Assembly: GCA_016214055.1 (NCBI GenBank)
Contig: JACRPE010000002.1
Coordinates: forward strand, 23,716-87,715
Length of the DNA: 64,000 nt
Reading direction: 5' to 3'
Origin: Candidatus Roizmanbacteria bacterium
Lineage (GTDB): Bacteria; Patescibacteriota; Microgenomatia; UBA1406; GWC2-37-13
Numbering within the stretch: the stretch's first letter is position 1; every line of letters starts with the position of its first letter. Under the pieces are notes generated by a model, which was not told the origin of the DNA, searched no databases, and worked only from the letters and a program-made list of their open reading frames with translations. This document shows, one piece after another, positions 54,794 to 62,940 of the stretch. The position numbers and the translations under genes were made by a program.

Positions 54794-55839
54794 TAATTCC
54801 AGGACTCATTGACGTTCACGTACATTTGCGCGATCCTGGACAGACCCATAAAGAAGATTTTTTCACCGGAACTTCAGCGGCGCTTGCGGGAGGGTTTACC
54901 ACCGTCATTGATATGCCCAATAATAAAGAGCCCATCACAACATTTGAAAGATTACGGAATAAAATAAATGAAGCGAAGAAAAAAACAGTTTGTCACATCG
55001 GCTTCTATGCGGGAAGTCTTGGTGATAATCCGGAGGAACTAATTAAAATGGAACCGTATGTTTTTGGGTTGAAATTATACCTCAATAAAACCACAGGAAA
55101 TTTTCTTATTGATAAAAAAAGGCTCGAGAACATATTTTCATTTTGGAAAAGTGAAAAGCCAATCCTCCTGCATGGAGAGGAAGATATTCTTCCTGATATT
55201 CTCTCTATTGTTAAGAAAACCGGAAAGCGAGTACATATTTGCCATGTATCAAAAAAAAATGAGTTGAGTGTTATTCTAAAAGCAAAGAAAGAAGGTTTAC
55301 CGGTCACGTGCGGAGTAACCCCTCATCACTTATTTTTAACTTTAAGTGATATAAAGATGCTGGGAGCATTCGCTCTCATGAAGCCTGAATTGGGAGCTAA
55401 TATAGATCAAAACTATCTATGGAAACATATCAGTGAGATAGATGTTATTGAATCCGATCATGCCCCCCATACGGTTGAAGAAAAAAATTCATCGACACCT
55501 CCATTTGGCGTCCCCAATCTTGATACGACATTGCCGTTGCTATTGACAGCAATATCACAAAAAAGATTGACTATGAAACGGTTACTTGAAATGTGTTTTG
55601 AAAATCCACGTAGGATTTTTAATATTCCCGTTGACAAAAAATCGTATGTTGAAATTGACGAAATGCAGGAATACACTATTACTAACTCACGTTTGGAAAC
55701 AAAGTGCAAGTGGTCACCATTTAAAGGATGGAAGGTAAAAGGAAAGGTTAAAAAAGTTATTTTGCACGGAGAAACAGTATTTGAAAATGGAGATATATTA
55801 GCACTTCCAGGTTCAGGAAGAGTTATTAAACATTTCTAA
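54790..55839 (+). CDS. pyrC: Dihydroorotase
   Basis: A 349-residue amidohydrolase. It has DVHVHLRDPGQTHKED (two metal His and substrate Asp/Arg), the carboxylated-Lys candidate in FGLKLYLNKTTG, ICHVSKK, CGVTPHHLFL and ESDHAPHTVEEK. Cyclises carbamoyl aspartate to dihydroorotate. It overlaps carB by 4 bp and is somewhat shorter than class I enzymes. Confidence 0.94.
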   Translation: MIIPGLIDVHVHLRDPGQTHKEDFFTGTSAALAGGFTTVIDMPNNKEPITTFERLRNKINEAKKKTVCHIGFYAGSLGDNPEELIKMEPYVFGLKLYLNKTTGNFLIDKKRLENIFSFWKSEKPILLHGEEDILPDILSIVKKTGKRVHICHVSKKNELSVILKAKKEGLPVTCGVTPHHLFLTLSDIKMLGAFALMKPELGANIDQNYLWKHISEIDVIESDHAPHTVEEKNSSTPPFGVPNLDTTLPLLLTAISQKRLTMKRLLEMCFENPRRIFNIPVDKKSYVEIDEMQEYTITNSRLETKCKWSPFKGWKVKGKVKKVILHGETVFENGDILALPGSGRVIKHF

Positions 55840-55848
55840 TTATTATTC

Positions 55849-56916
55849 ATGCTATATCCACCTTTCTATGATCCTTTCAAATCGTATGATGATAACTACA
55901 AAGAAGGACCTTTTGGTACTTTTGCAGATGGAAAGGTGTTTGAACATTCTGACAGACCTCAATATGATTTTTTAGGACATAAGGTCTACCTACCGTTTGG
56001 AATCCCAGCAGGACCTCTTTTAAATGCAAAGTTTGTAAAAGCGGCTCTAGACAAAGGATTTAATGTTCCCGTGTATAAAACAGTAAGGAGCAGATCATAT
56101 CCCTGTCACCCGCTTCCCAACGTCTTAGCTGTTCATATAAAAGACAAGCTTACTTCACAAATGGCACAAAATACTCCACTTGTTGGAGATAGTAACTATA
56201 CTTCTCCACTTGGCATCACCAATTCGTTTGGGGTTCCTTCAATGAGTCCTGATGTGTGGCAAGCAGATTTGAAAGATGCTTTATCCTACGTCAAAGAGGG
56301 GCAATTGGTCATAGGGAGTTTCCAGGGGACGGGCGGAGGAGGAGTAAAAGCATATATCTCAGATTGGGTAACAACTGCACGACTGATGAAAGAAACAGGA
56401 GTAAAAGTAATTGAGGCAAATTTGAGTTGTCCGAACGAAGGAACAGCAAATGTGTTATGTCTTGATTTAGAACGTACAAAAGCAGTGTTGGTTGCAGTAA
56501 AAAATGAAGTAGGAGATCTGCCACTTCTTATCAAAGGAGCATATATGCCTGAGGAATATCTTATCCGTTTTGTGAATGAACTTTCCCCAATCGTTCAAGG
56601 ATTTTCTGTGATAAATACTATTGCCGCTTCGATTGTGGACGATAAAGGACAACAGGCGCTTCCAGGGAATGGTCGTCTGAGAAGTGGGGTTTGTGGGGCT
56701 CCGATCAAGTGGGCAGGGCTTGAGATGGTAAAAAGATTAAATATTTTAAGAGAGAAAATGAGTTTAAATTATAAAATTATAGGGGTAGGTGGTGTGATGA
56801 GCGAGAAAGATTATAAGTTGTATCGGTCATCAGGATCTGATGTAATAATGAGTGCTACAGGCGCTATGTGGAATCCGTATCTTGCACAGGAAATTAAAAG
56901 TAAACTAACTCTATGA
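55849..56916 (+). CDS. pyrD: Dihydroorotate dehydrogenase-like protein
   Basis: A 355-residue TIM-barrel flavoprotein. FMN-binding features include PFGIPAGPLLNAKF, the catalytic-loop-like VIEANLSCPNEGTANV, LLIKGAYMP, and the phosphate site GVGGVMSEKDYKLY with SATGAMWNPY. The sequence is divergent, with long extra segments near residues 85-170, and no pyrK follows. The electron acceptor and class are uncertain. Operon position makes dihydroorotate oxidation the best guess. Confidence 0.8.
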   Translation: MLYPPFYDPFKSYDDNYKEGPFGTFADGKVFEHSDRPQYDFLGHKVYLPFGIPAGPLLNAKFVKAALDKGFNVPVYKTVRSRSYPCHPLPNVLAVHIKDKLTSQMAQNTPLVGDSNYTSPLGITNSFGVPSMSPDVWQADLKDALSYVKEGQLVIGSFQGTGGGGVKAYISDWVTTARLMKETGVKVIEANLSCPNEGTANVLCLDLERTKAVLVAVKNEVGDLPLLIKGAYMPEEYLIRFVNELSPIVQGFSVINTIAASIVDDKGQQALPGNGRLRSGVCGAPIKWAGLEMVKRLNILREKMSLNYKIIGVGGVMSEKDYKLYRSSGSDVIMSATGAMWNPYLAQEIKSKLTL

Positions 56917-57572
56917 TAAACATCATTTCCATTCTCAAAAAAACCGGTGCGATTTTAACCGATGATCATTTTGTTCTGACATCGGGTAGACACAGCGGGA
57001 CGTATATTAACAAAGACTTTCTATATCCACATGTTTTGGAAACAGCAAAAGTGGGAAAGATGTTTGCGGACAAAATGAAGACAAAATCAATTGATGTGGT
57101 TGCGGCTCCGGCCGTGGGAGGAACGATCCTTTGTACTTGGACCGCATACTATCTTTCTAAATTCAAAAAGAAGGAAATTACAAGCGTATACACAGAAAAA
57201 AGTCAGGGTACTTTCGCTTCGGCTACCGAAAGTGAGCAAATCTTCAGGCGTGGTTATGACACTTTTATCAAAGGAAAAAAAGTTCTCGTAATTGAGGATT
57301 TAACCACTACCGGAATTTCAGTAAAAAAAACAGCAGATGCAGTACGAAAAGCGGGGGGGACGGTGGTTGCAGTTTGTGTAATGGTTAATCGTGATTCAAA
57401 GCATGTGAATTCAAAACTAATGGAAGCGCCTTTTTATTCTCTGGGAGAATTTCCGGCAGTTTCTTATGCTGAAGAATCATGTCCCCTGTGTGAGAAAAAA
57501 GTACCCATAAATATTAAAATCGGTCACGGGAAAAAGTACTTAGAAGTAAAAAAAGCCAGTCTAAAGCAGTAG
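56913..57572 (+). CDS. pyrE: Orotate phosphoribosyltransferase
   Basis: A 219-residue type I phosphoribosyltransferase. The orotate-binding start is FVLTSGRHSGTYINKD, the catalytic loop follows SVYTEKSQ, and the PRPP motif is VLVIEDLTTTGISVKK. The C-terminus adds CPLCEKKVPINIKIG, a possible zinc knuckle. Its start overlaps pyrD by 4 bp. Adds ribose phosphate to orotate. Confidence 0.9.
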   Translation: MINIISILKKTGAILTDDHFVLTSGRHSGTYINKDFLYPHVLETAKVGKMFADKMKTKSIDVVAAPAVGGTILCTWTAYYLSKFKKKEITSVYTEKSQGTFASATESEQIFRRGYDTFIKGKKVLVIEDLTTTGISVKKTADAVRKAGGTVVAVCVMVNRDSKHVNSKLMEAPFYSLGEFPAVSYAEESCPLCEKKVPINIKIGHGKKYLEVKKASLKQ

Positions 57573-57603
57573 AAATAGTTACTTTTTTTGACATGAAAAA
57601 TAT

Positions 57604-58314
57604 ATGCTAGAAGCAAAAAAATGTGAACTTTTAAAAGTGATGAGAGGGGAATATATCAAAGCGATTCTTGAAGCCGGTGCAGTAAAAATCGCACCAACTC
57701 TTGGTGAACGTTTTAAATTGAGAAGCGGTGGGCTCTCTTGGATTTATGTTGATCATGGTGATATGCTGTGTCAGCCTAGCACAGAAAAGCCATTTATAGA
57801 TGCTATTGGTACCTTAATAGAGTGTGCATTCCCTCAAGATAAGGTTGTATTGGTTAATTTAGCATCGAAAGCAAGTCCTCATGAAACAGGTGCAGTAGCA
57901 TATAGAAATGGTTTACGTCAGATTATTATTAGTCCTGACGAAGTTGCTCAAGCTGAAAAAGGGACTAATCGTAGAGTAAGATTGCCACACCAAATGAGTG
58001 ACGATGATATTCTTGTAGTCGTAGACGATGTTCTAACTAAAGGAGGTACTTTGAAGGAAGGGTTAGTAATTGTTAAGGATGCCCTCCGTGAGAGATTTGG
58101 CGAGAAAGCTGATATGTTTCCTATTCATTTGGTTGTGGGTATGAGTCGAGCATCGACCGAAACATTGGAAATGCTAAAGAGGCAGGGTATAGAAGTTATT
58201 TCATTGGCTTCAATAGAAGAAATAATTATTTCCACTTGGTCAAGTTTTTCTGCAGAACAACAATCAGGATTACTCAGTGAATTTCCTAAGCTAAACGAAA
58301 TGATTCCTAAATAA
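57604..58314 (+). CDS. Second phosphoribosyltransferase-like protein
   Basis: A 236-residue protein. The PRPP motif reads ILVVVDDVLTKGGTLKEG (Lys in place of the usual second Thr). LRSGGLSWIYVDHGD resembles the orotate-binding segment of PyrE. It is therefore related to OPRTs but clearly divergent from the copy before it. It might be the true OPRT, a salvage enzyme or a regulator. It starts 31 bp after pyrE and is 3 bp before the HAD gene. Confidence 0.75.
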   Translation: MLEAKKCELLKVMRGEYIKAILEAGAVKIAPTLGERFKLRSGGLSWIYVDHGDMLCQPSTEKPFIDAIGTLIECAFPQDKVVLVNLASKASPHETGAVAYRNGLRQIIISPDEVAQAEKGTNRRVRLPHQMSDDDILVVVDDVLTKGGTLKEGLVIVKDALRERFGEKADMFPIHLVVGMSRASTETLEMLKRQGIEVISLASIEEIIISTWSSFSAEQQSGLLSEFPKLNEMIPK

Positions 58315-58317
58315 GTT

Positions 58318-58974
58318 ATGATAAAAAAAGACTATCGAGTCATTCTGTTTGATCTTGATGGTGTTTTAACTGATCCAAAAGAGGGGATTACAAAATCCAT
58401 TCAATATGCTTTGTCAAAGATGCATATTATTGAAAATAATCTTGATAGTTTGGCAAAATTTATTGGCCCTCCACTTTTTCATACCTTTAATACTCATTAT
58501 AAATTTTCTGAAAAAAAGTCTTGGGAAGCTGTAAAATACTATCAGGAGCGATTTTCCATAAAAGGACTATATGAGAATAGAGTATACGATGGAGTGAGTG
58601 AACTTCTTAATAAATTAAAAGTGTCAGGGAGGAAAATACTTTTGGTTTCTTCCAAACCTGCAGTGTACTGTTATAAAATTATTGAACATTTTCTTCTCGA
58701 TAAGTATTTTAACAAAGTTGTTGGACCCGGTCTGGATTTAAAGAACGCAGATAAAACAAATCTGATATTGCAAGCAATTAACTATCTTCCTGAATATGAA
58801 AAAGAAGAGTTTGTGATGGTGGGGGACCGGATGCACGATATAGTTGGTGCAAATAATAATAAAATTAATTCAATTGGGGTAACCTATGGCTTTGGCTCGA
58901 TTCAAGAGTTGAAAGCATGTAAACCTACATATATAATTAATTCTATCAGTGATTTAAAAAGTTTACTATTATAA
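58318..58974 (+). CDS. HAD-superfamily phosphatase
   Basis: A 218-residue Gph-type hydrolase. Motif I LFDLDGVLTDPKEGI (nucleophile Asp and acid Asp), motif II VSSKPAVY, and motif IV MVGDRMHDIVGA are present, with a small helical cap domain. Its place inside the pyr operon suggests a nucleotide or sugar phosphate substrate, perhaps UMP or a phosphate by-product, but this is inference. Confidence 0.88.
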   Translation: MIKKDYRVILFDLDGVLTDPKEGITKSIQYALSKMHIIENNLDSLAKFIGPPLFHTFNTHYKFSEKKSWEAVKYYQERFSIKGLYENRVYDGVSELLNKLKVSGRKILLVSSKPAVYCYKIIEHFLLDKYFNKVVGPGLDLKNADKTNLILQAINYLPEYEKEEFVMVGDRMHDIVGANNNKINSIGVTYGFGSIQELKACKPTYIINSISDLKSLLL

Positions 58975-58975
58975 T

Positions 58976-59794
58976 ATGTCATTTCAAGCAAAGCTAGATT
59001 TAATTGTTAAAAACAATAATTCGTTGGTGTGTGTTGGGCTTGATTCAGATTTTGATAAATTGCCTGAATCGGTGAAGAAAGAAAAATATCCTCAATTCTC
59101 ATTTAATAAAGCTATTATTGATGCAACGGCTCAATATGTATGCGCTTATAAACCAAATAGTGCTTTTTACGAATCGCAAGGTGAAAAGGGCATACAAGAA
59201 CTTAAGATGACTATCGATTATCTTCGTAATAAGTATCCTGGAATCGTTACTATCCTTGATGCCAAACGTGCAGATATTGGAAGCACAAATAAGGGGTATG
59301 TTGAATTCATTTTTGACTACTTAGGTTTTGATTCCGTTACTCTTCACCCTTATTTAGGAAAAGAGGCTTTACAACCATTTCTCATGAGAAAAGATAAAGG
59401 ATGTATCATATTATGCCGAACTTCAAATCCTGGAGCCGGTGAATTTCAGGATTTAGTAGTTAATGGTAAACCTTTATATCAAATAGTTGCAGAAAAAGTT
59501 ATTCATGATTGGAATAGTAATGATAACTGTTTATTGGTCGTCGGTGCAACCTATCCTGAAGAATTAAAAAAGATAAGAAAAATTTCGGGTGATATGACTT
59601 TTTTAGTGCCGGGAACTGGGGCACAGGGGGGAGATATTGAAGAGACGATGAAAGCAGGCCTGAATTCAAAAAATGCTGGCATGATAATCAATTCCTCTCG
59701 AGGAATAATATTTGCATCAAATAAAGAAGACTTTGCAGAAGTCGCAGGAAAAGAAGCTCATAAACTCCTGAATGCTATTAATAAGTATAGATAG
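58976..59794 (+). CDS. pyrF: Orotidine 5'-phosphate decarboxylase
   Basis: A 272-residue enzyme of the longer (PyrF type 2) form. It has CVGLDSDFDKLP, YKPNSAFYESQG, the catalytic DAKRADIGST, TLHPYLGKEAL and NSSRGIIFAS for the phosphate. It produces UMP and ends the operon. It begins 1 bp after the HAD gene. Confidence 0.95.
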   Translation: MSFQAKLDLIVKNNNSLVCVGLDSDFDKLPESVKKEKYPQFSFNKAIIDATAQYVCAYKPNSAFYESQGEKGIQELKMTIDYLRNKYPGIVTILDAKRADIGSTNKGYVEFIFDYLGFDSVTLHPYLGKEALQPFLMRKDKGCIILCRTSNPGAGEFQDLVVNGKPLYQIVAEKVIHDWNSNDNCLLVVGATYPEELKKIRKISGDMTFLVPGTGAQGGDIEETMKAGLNSKNAGMIINSSRGIIFASNKEDFAEVAGKEAHKLLNAINKYR

Positions 59795-59848
59795 AGTAAT
59801 AGATTCATGCAGACTGGATAAATTTATCTCTTTGATATAATTTTGTCC

Positions 59849-60532
59849 ATGGGAGAAAGATTTCGGGGTACAGGCTTCAAGCACGCACTAATTAATACGG
59901 AGAGGGACTTACTGGGAAGTCTAAGCAATTTAGTAGATCTTCATGTGTCAGGGACAGAAAATTTTGATGCAATCTTAAAAACACCTGCAATAATAGTTTT
60001 GTTCCCTCATACCAGTCATCTTGACTCATTTTTTGTAAGAGCAGCGCTTCCCAAGACAGTAAGAGGCAGATTAACTTTTGCAGCAAAGGCAAGTGCTTGG
60101 GGAGAAGGATGGAGAAGTTGCGCTGGTAGATTAGTTACGGATACTATTCCCCTAGACACAGATACCATTTCGACAAATGCTTTTACCACAATGATTAAAA
60201 GGCTTTCTGCTGGTGATTGCATTGGTATATCACCTGAAGGAACAAGGACTTTAAATGATATTGACAATAGGCCTTTTTTACGTGGAATTGAACTGCTTTT
60301 AAAAAAGACGGACTATACCGTTCCAATTGTTCCTATAGTTCTGCATGGTCTTGGAGATATTTTACCTAAAGGTGCATCATTGCCAAGGATATTTGATGGT
60401 CATTCGAGAAGAAAAGTATGCGTTGATGTAGGTGCGCCAATATGGTATCGATCAGGAATGGAAAAAGGAGCTATAACTGAGGACTTACGACAAAGGTGCA
60501 TTTCACAATATAAGAGACCGCTAATAGTTTAG
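59849..60532 (+). CDS. PlsC-like acyltransferase
   Basis: A 227-residue protein with the acyltransferase motif H-x4-D in FPHTSHLDSFF and motif III in ISPEGTRTLND. It should acylate lysophosphatidate or a related acceptor, although no other glycerolipid gene is present. The ATG at 59849 follows TATAAT (59836-59841) by 7 nt, so I reject the in-frame start at 59843. A stand-alone lipid-remodelling role on acquired lipids is plausible. Confidence 0.85.
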   Translation: MGERFRGTGFKHALINTERDLLGSLSNLVDLHVSGTENFDAILKTPAIIVLFPHTSHLDSFFVRAALPKTVRGRLTFAAKASAWGEGWRSCAGRLVTDTIPLDTDTISTNAFTTMIKRLSAGDCIGISPEGTRTLNDIDNRPFLRGIELLLKKTDYTVPIVPIVLHGLGDILPKGASLPRIFDGHSRRKVCVDVGAPIWYRSGMEKGAITEDLRQRCISQYKRPLIV

Positions 60533-60547
60533 AAAAAGGTGAGCCAC

Positions 60548-60633
60548 CAGGGTTTATACCGTAAAAGTAGCTGACTTTTACGGGGACTCGAACACCGTAA
60601 AGTCAAAGAAACCACTTTGCGTTGTGAACCCTG
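60548..60633 (-). other. tRNA-like structured region with hairpin insertion
   Basis: Closed by a 7-bp CAGGGTT/AACCCTG stem, it contains an anticodon-arm-like CAAAG-TGGTTT-CTTTG (minus strand), a T-arm-like segment with loop TTCGAGT, and a 10-bp palindrome CCGTAAAAGT-AGCTG-ACTTTTACGG placed after the T-arm. No D-arm is visible. It is probably a degenerate tRNA carrying the same CCGTAAA-type insertion as the Thr fragment. Confidence 0.5.
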
Positions 60634-60665
60634 AACTAATTAGGTTAAATTCTTATAGCTAAATG

Positions 60666-60738
60666 TGGACCTGGAGAGATTTGAACTCTCAACCAACTCC
60701 TTAAGAGGGAGGCGCTCTACCAATTGAGCTACAGATCC
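60666..60738 (-). tRNA. tRNA-Lys (CTT)
   Basis: Acceptor GGATCTG/CAGGTCC. The anticodon loop CTCTTAA gives CTT. T-arm GAGAG-TTCAAAT-CTCTC. No encoded CCA. Its first 10 nt overlap the 3' end of the upstream GIY-YIG gene on the same strand. Confidence 0.93.
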
Positions 60739-60989
60739 ATACCTTTCATTATCAATTTTAACTTATATTCCCTCTTCCAATTCTTTATTCCCGCCTCTCT
60801 TTTCCTCGCTTCTGATTGATTATTATACTCTTCAAAATATACTAGTTTTACCGGTCGCTTGCCTCGTAGGGACTTTGCTCCTTTTGCATCATCTTCATTG
60901 TGCTCCTTCACTCTCCTTACAACATCTAACGTTATCCCCGTATATAATGATCCATCCTTGCACTGAACAATATACACGTACCATTTCAT
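60729..60989 (-). CDS. Small GIY-YIG nuclease-domain protein between tRNAs
   Basis: An 86-residue stand-alone GIY-YIG domain: MKWYVYIVQCKDGSLYTGIT (the two tyrosine motifs), RRVKEHN, and a C-terminal EARKREAGIKNWKR with the metal-binding Glu. The ATG at 60987-60989 is chosen over an upstream frame reading through tRNA-Arg. Just before it the palindromic element supplies TATAAA 6 nt upstream, a likely leaderless promoter. The gene ends inside tRNA-Lys. It is a paralogue of the gene at 17.1 kb. Confidence 0.85.
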   Translation of the reverse strand: MKWYVYIVQCKDGSLYTGITLDVVRRVKEHNEDDAKGAKSLRGKRPVKLVYFEEYNNQSEARKREAGIKNWKREYKLKLIMKGMDL

Positions 60990-60991
60990 AA

Positions 60992-61069
60992 GGTGTTTAT
61001 ACTTGAAACATTTGCCAATTTGCCAAAGGCAAATTAAAAAGCTACGCTTTTTCGCAAATATTTCAAGTG
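60992..61069. repeat. tRNA-linked palindromic element, copy 2
   Basis: A 78-nt element, about 85% identical to 39889-39965. The outer stem here is CTTGAAA/TTTCAAG against CTTAAAA/TTTTAAG in copy 1, and the inner stem is AATTTGCC/GGCAAATT. It bridges the 3' end of tRNA-Arg(TCG) and the GIY-YIG start codon. Confidence 0.85.
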
Positions 61070-61141
61070 CACTCGGGGTGACTTGAACACCCAACCCTTG
61101 GTTCCGAAGACCAATGCTCTATCCAATTGAGCTACGAGTGC
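61068..61141 (-). tRNA. tRNA-Arg (TCG)
   Basis: Acceptor GCACTCG/CGAGTGC. The anticodon stem TTGGT/ACCAA with loop CTTCGGA gives TCG. T-loop TTCAAGT. CCA is not encoded, and the palindromic element overlaps its last two bases. Confidence 0.95.
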
Positions 61142-61166
61142 TGTGATTTTATATTATACTATACGG

Positions 61167-61712
61167 ATGAACGTATTTTTGTACCTTGGCCTCCTCATTC
61201 TTGAGCTTTTATTCCTCTGCGGTCTTGCGGCGTACTCGGTAGGACTTCTTTATTCCTCCATCATGGGTGCCCCCTATGTTCCCACATCAAAAAAACACAT
61301 TGATGAGATACTTAAAAAAGCCAACCTAAAAAATGGGCAAGTGTTTATGGAGTTAGGAAGTGGGGACGGCAGACTAGTTCGTCGGGCTGTGCATGTTTAC
61401 GGGGTAAAAGGGGTAGGAGTAGACATAAATAGCTTACTTATTATGCTTTCGAAGTTTCTCGCTTCAAGACAGCATCTTACGGATATTACATTTCTTAATA
61501 GAAACATTTTTAATGTGGATTTTTCAAATGCGGACTGTATATATATGTTTCTCATGCCGGAGACGATAAAAAAACTACTCCCAAAAATGGAAAAAGAAAT
61601 CCGGAAAGGAACTCTTGTCATCTCACATGGGTTCAAAATTACCGGATGGGAAAACAAGGTTATTCATACGATTAAATCTGAACCGTTTTCCACTTTTTAT
61701 TACAAAGTCTGA
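61167..61712 (+). CDS. Membrane-anchored class I methyltransferase
   Basis: A 181-residue protein with an N-terminal transmembrane segment (LGLLILELLFLCGLAAYSVG), then a Rossmann methyltransferase with motif I VFMELGSGDGRLVRR and GVGVDIN. The target could be lipid, quinone or protein Lys. The ATG at 61167 follows TATACT (61155-61160) by 6 nt, so I reject the in-frame start at 61143 that lies upstream of that box. Confidence 0.82.
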   Translation: MNVFLYLGLLILELLFLCGLAAYSVGLLYSSIMGAPYVPTSKKHIDEILKKANLKNGQVFMELGSGDGRLVRRAVHVYGVKGVGVDINSLLIMLSKFLASRQHLTDITFLNRNIFNVDFSNADCIYMFLMPETIKKLLPKMEKEIRKGTLVISHGFKITGWENKVIHTIKSEPFSTFYYKV

Positions 61713-61713
61713 T

Positions 61714-62304
61714 ATGGTCAAACGCGCCTTTTTGCTCTTACTTCTTTATATCATTTCTCTCCTTGCGTGCATTTTTATTGCTAAAGTGATTATTAGGAGA
61801 AATAGAAAAATTATATTTTATCGAGCCATTATGAATAACTTGTCTGAGATATCCTCACTTCTTTCTTTTCAGGATAATGATAATGTGAGCGAGAAAACGC
61901 TCTTAAAAGAGTTTGCCACCAACGATATCCGTGTAGCAAATCTCAAATATTTTTTCCGTAAATACAACTCAGTTCTTTATGATCATGCGGAGACTTTCGT
62001 CAAACGGGCCGATGAAAATCAATTTGATTATCGATTACTCCCCGCCATTGCGATGCAGGAATCAAACCTCTGCAAATATATATATGAAGATTCTCACAAT
62101 TGTTGGGGGTGGGGAATATACGGGAATAAAGTCACCCGCTTCGATTCCTATGATGAAGCTATTGATACGATCAGCCGGGGGATAAAGAAATATTATATTG
62201 ATAAGGGGCTCACCACTCCTGAGGATATCATGCGAAAATATACGCCTCCATCAGATGGATCTTGGGCATATGGGGTGAATACCTTCTTAAAAATAATTGA
62301 ATGA
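61714..62304 (+). CDS. Membrane-anchored lysozyme-like/glucosaminidase-type protein
   Basis: A 196-residue protein. An N-terminal anchor (AFLLLLLYIISLLACIFIA) is followed by an exported domain with LPAIAMQESNLCKYIYE, whose Glu fits the catalytic acid of lysozyme-like muramidases, then CWGWGIYGNKVTRF. It probably cleaves peptidoglycan. It starts 1 bp after the methyltransferase. The start at 61714 is chosen over a longer frame overlapping that gene. Confidence 0.78.
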   Translation: MVKRAFLLLLLYIISLLACIFIAKVIIRRNRKIIFYRAIMNNLSEISSLLSFQDNDNVSEKTLLKEFATNDIRVANLKYFFRKYNSVLYDHAETFVKRADENQFDYRLLPAIAMQESNLCKYIYEDSHNCWGWGIYGNKVTRFDSYDEAIDTISRGIKKYYIDKGLTTPEDIMRKYTPPSDGSWAYGVNTFLKIIE

Positions 62305-62928
62305 TTATTGTACGCTTCTTGCGTTTGAAAGTTCCTGAGACATCGAATACTGGGTGCCCGCTTTTTTTGACTGCACTGCAAATAATGATCCTCTCTTTTT
62401 CTTTTTTGACATAAGAGCTTGCATCCACGTCTTTGATTCTCCCATTTTCTGGCGGAGAAGTTGAAGAGTGCGAAGCACAATTTCAAGAAATCTGATATGG
62501 TAGATTCCCGGCTTCTCAGGAAGCGAGTCAATTGCAATTTTCTCGATATCTTTGACCTCATTTAACAGTGATTTATCGGCTTTTCTGATATACTGGATTT
62601 CCTTCCTGATTTGCTCCACAAGCTGGCGGATCTCTTTTTTTACTAAGACGGATTCATGGTATTCATTGTAGCTGAAGATGTTTGCCTCTTTTTTTGCTTT
62701 AGAAGATACTTTTTGTTCCTTTGAGGGTGGCTTGAATTCTTTTTCCATCATTTCATCATTGTCATCATCTTCGAAACCGCCAAAGAACTGATCAAGCATT
62801 CCGGTACCTAAATCTTTAAAAGAAGAGCCAACATTTTTTACAGTCGAAGTACCAAAGTCTTTGAGAGACTCAAGTGCGTTGGCCTTGAGTTGGCCTGAAT
62901 TTTGTTTTACTATAGGCTTATTTGGCAT
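62305..62928 (-). CDS. Coiled-coil hypothetical protein, 207 aa
   Basis: A charged, mostly helical protein. The first 75 residues are low-complexity (Gly/Phe then an acidic run EDDDNDEMMEKE). A helical domain follows (KKEIRQLVEQIRKEIQYIRK), ending in a basic KKKKRG tail. It resembles proteins conserved in Microgenomates that I associate with DUF5660, a recollection and not a search result. It follows the trigger factor gene by 12 bp and is convergent with the muramidase-like gene. Confidence 0.65.
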   Translation of the reverse strand: MPNKPIVKQNSGQLKANALESLKDFGTSTVKNVGSSFKDLGTGMLDQFFGGFEDDDNDEMMEKEFKPPSKEQKVSSKAKKEANIFSYNEYHESVLVKKEIRQLVEQIRKEIQYIRKADKSLLNEVKDIEKIAIDSLPEKPGIYHIRFLEIVLRTLQLLRQKMGESKTWMQALMSKKKKRGSLFAVQSKKAGTQYSMSQELSNARSVQ

Positions 62929-62940
62929 AGCCTAATTATA

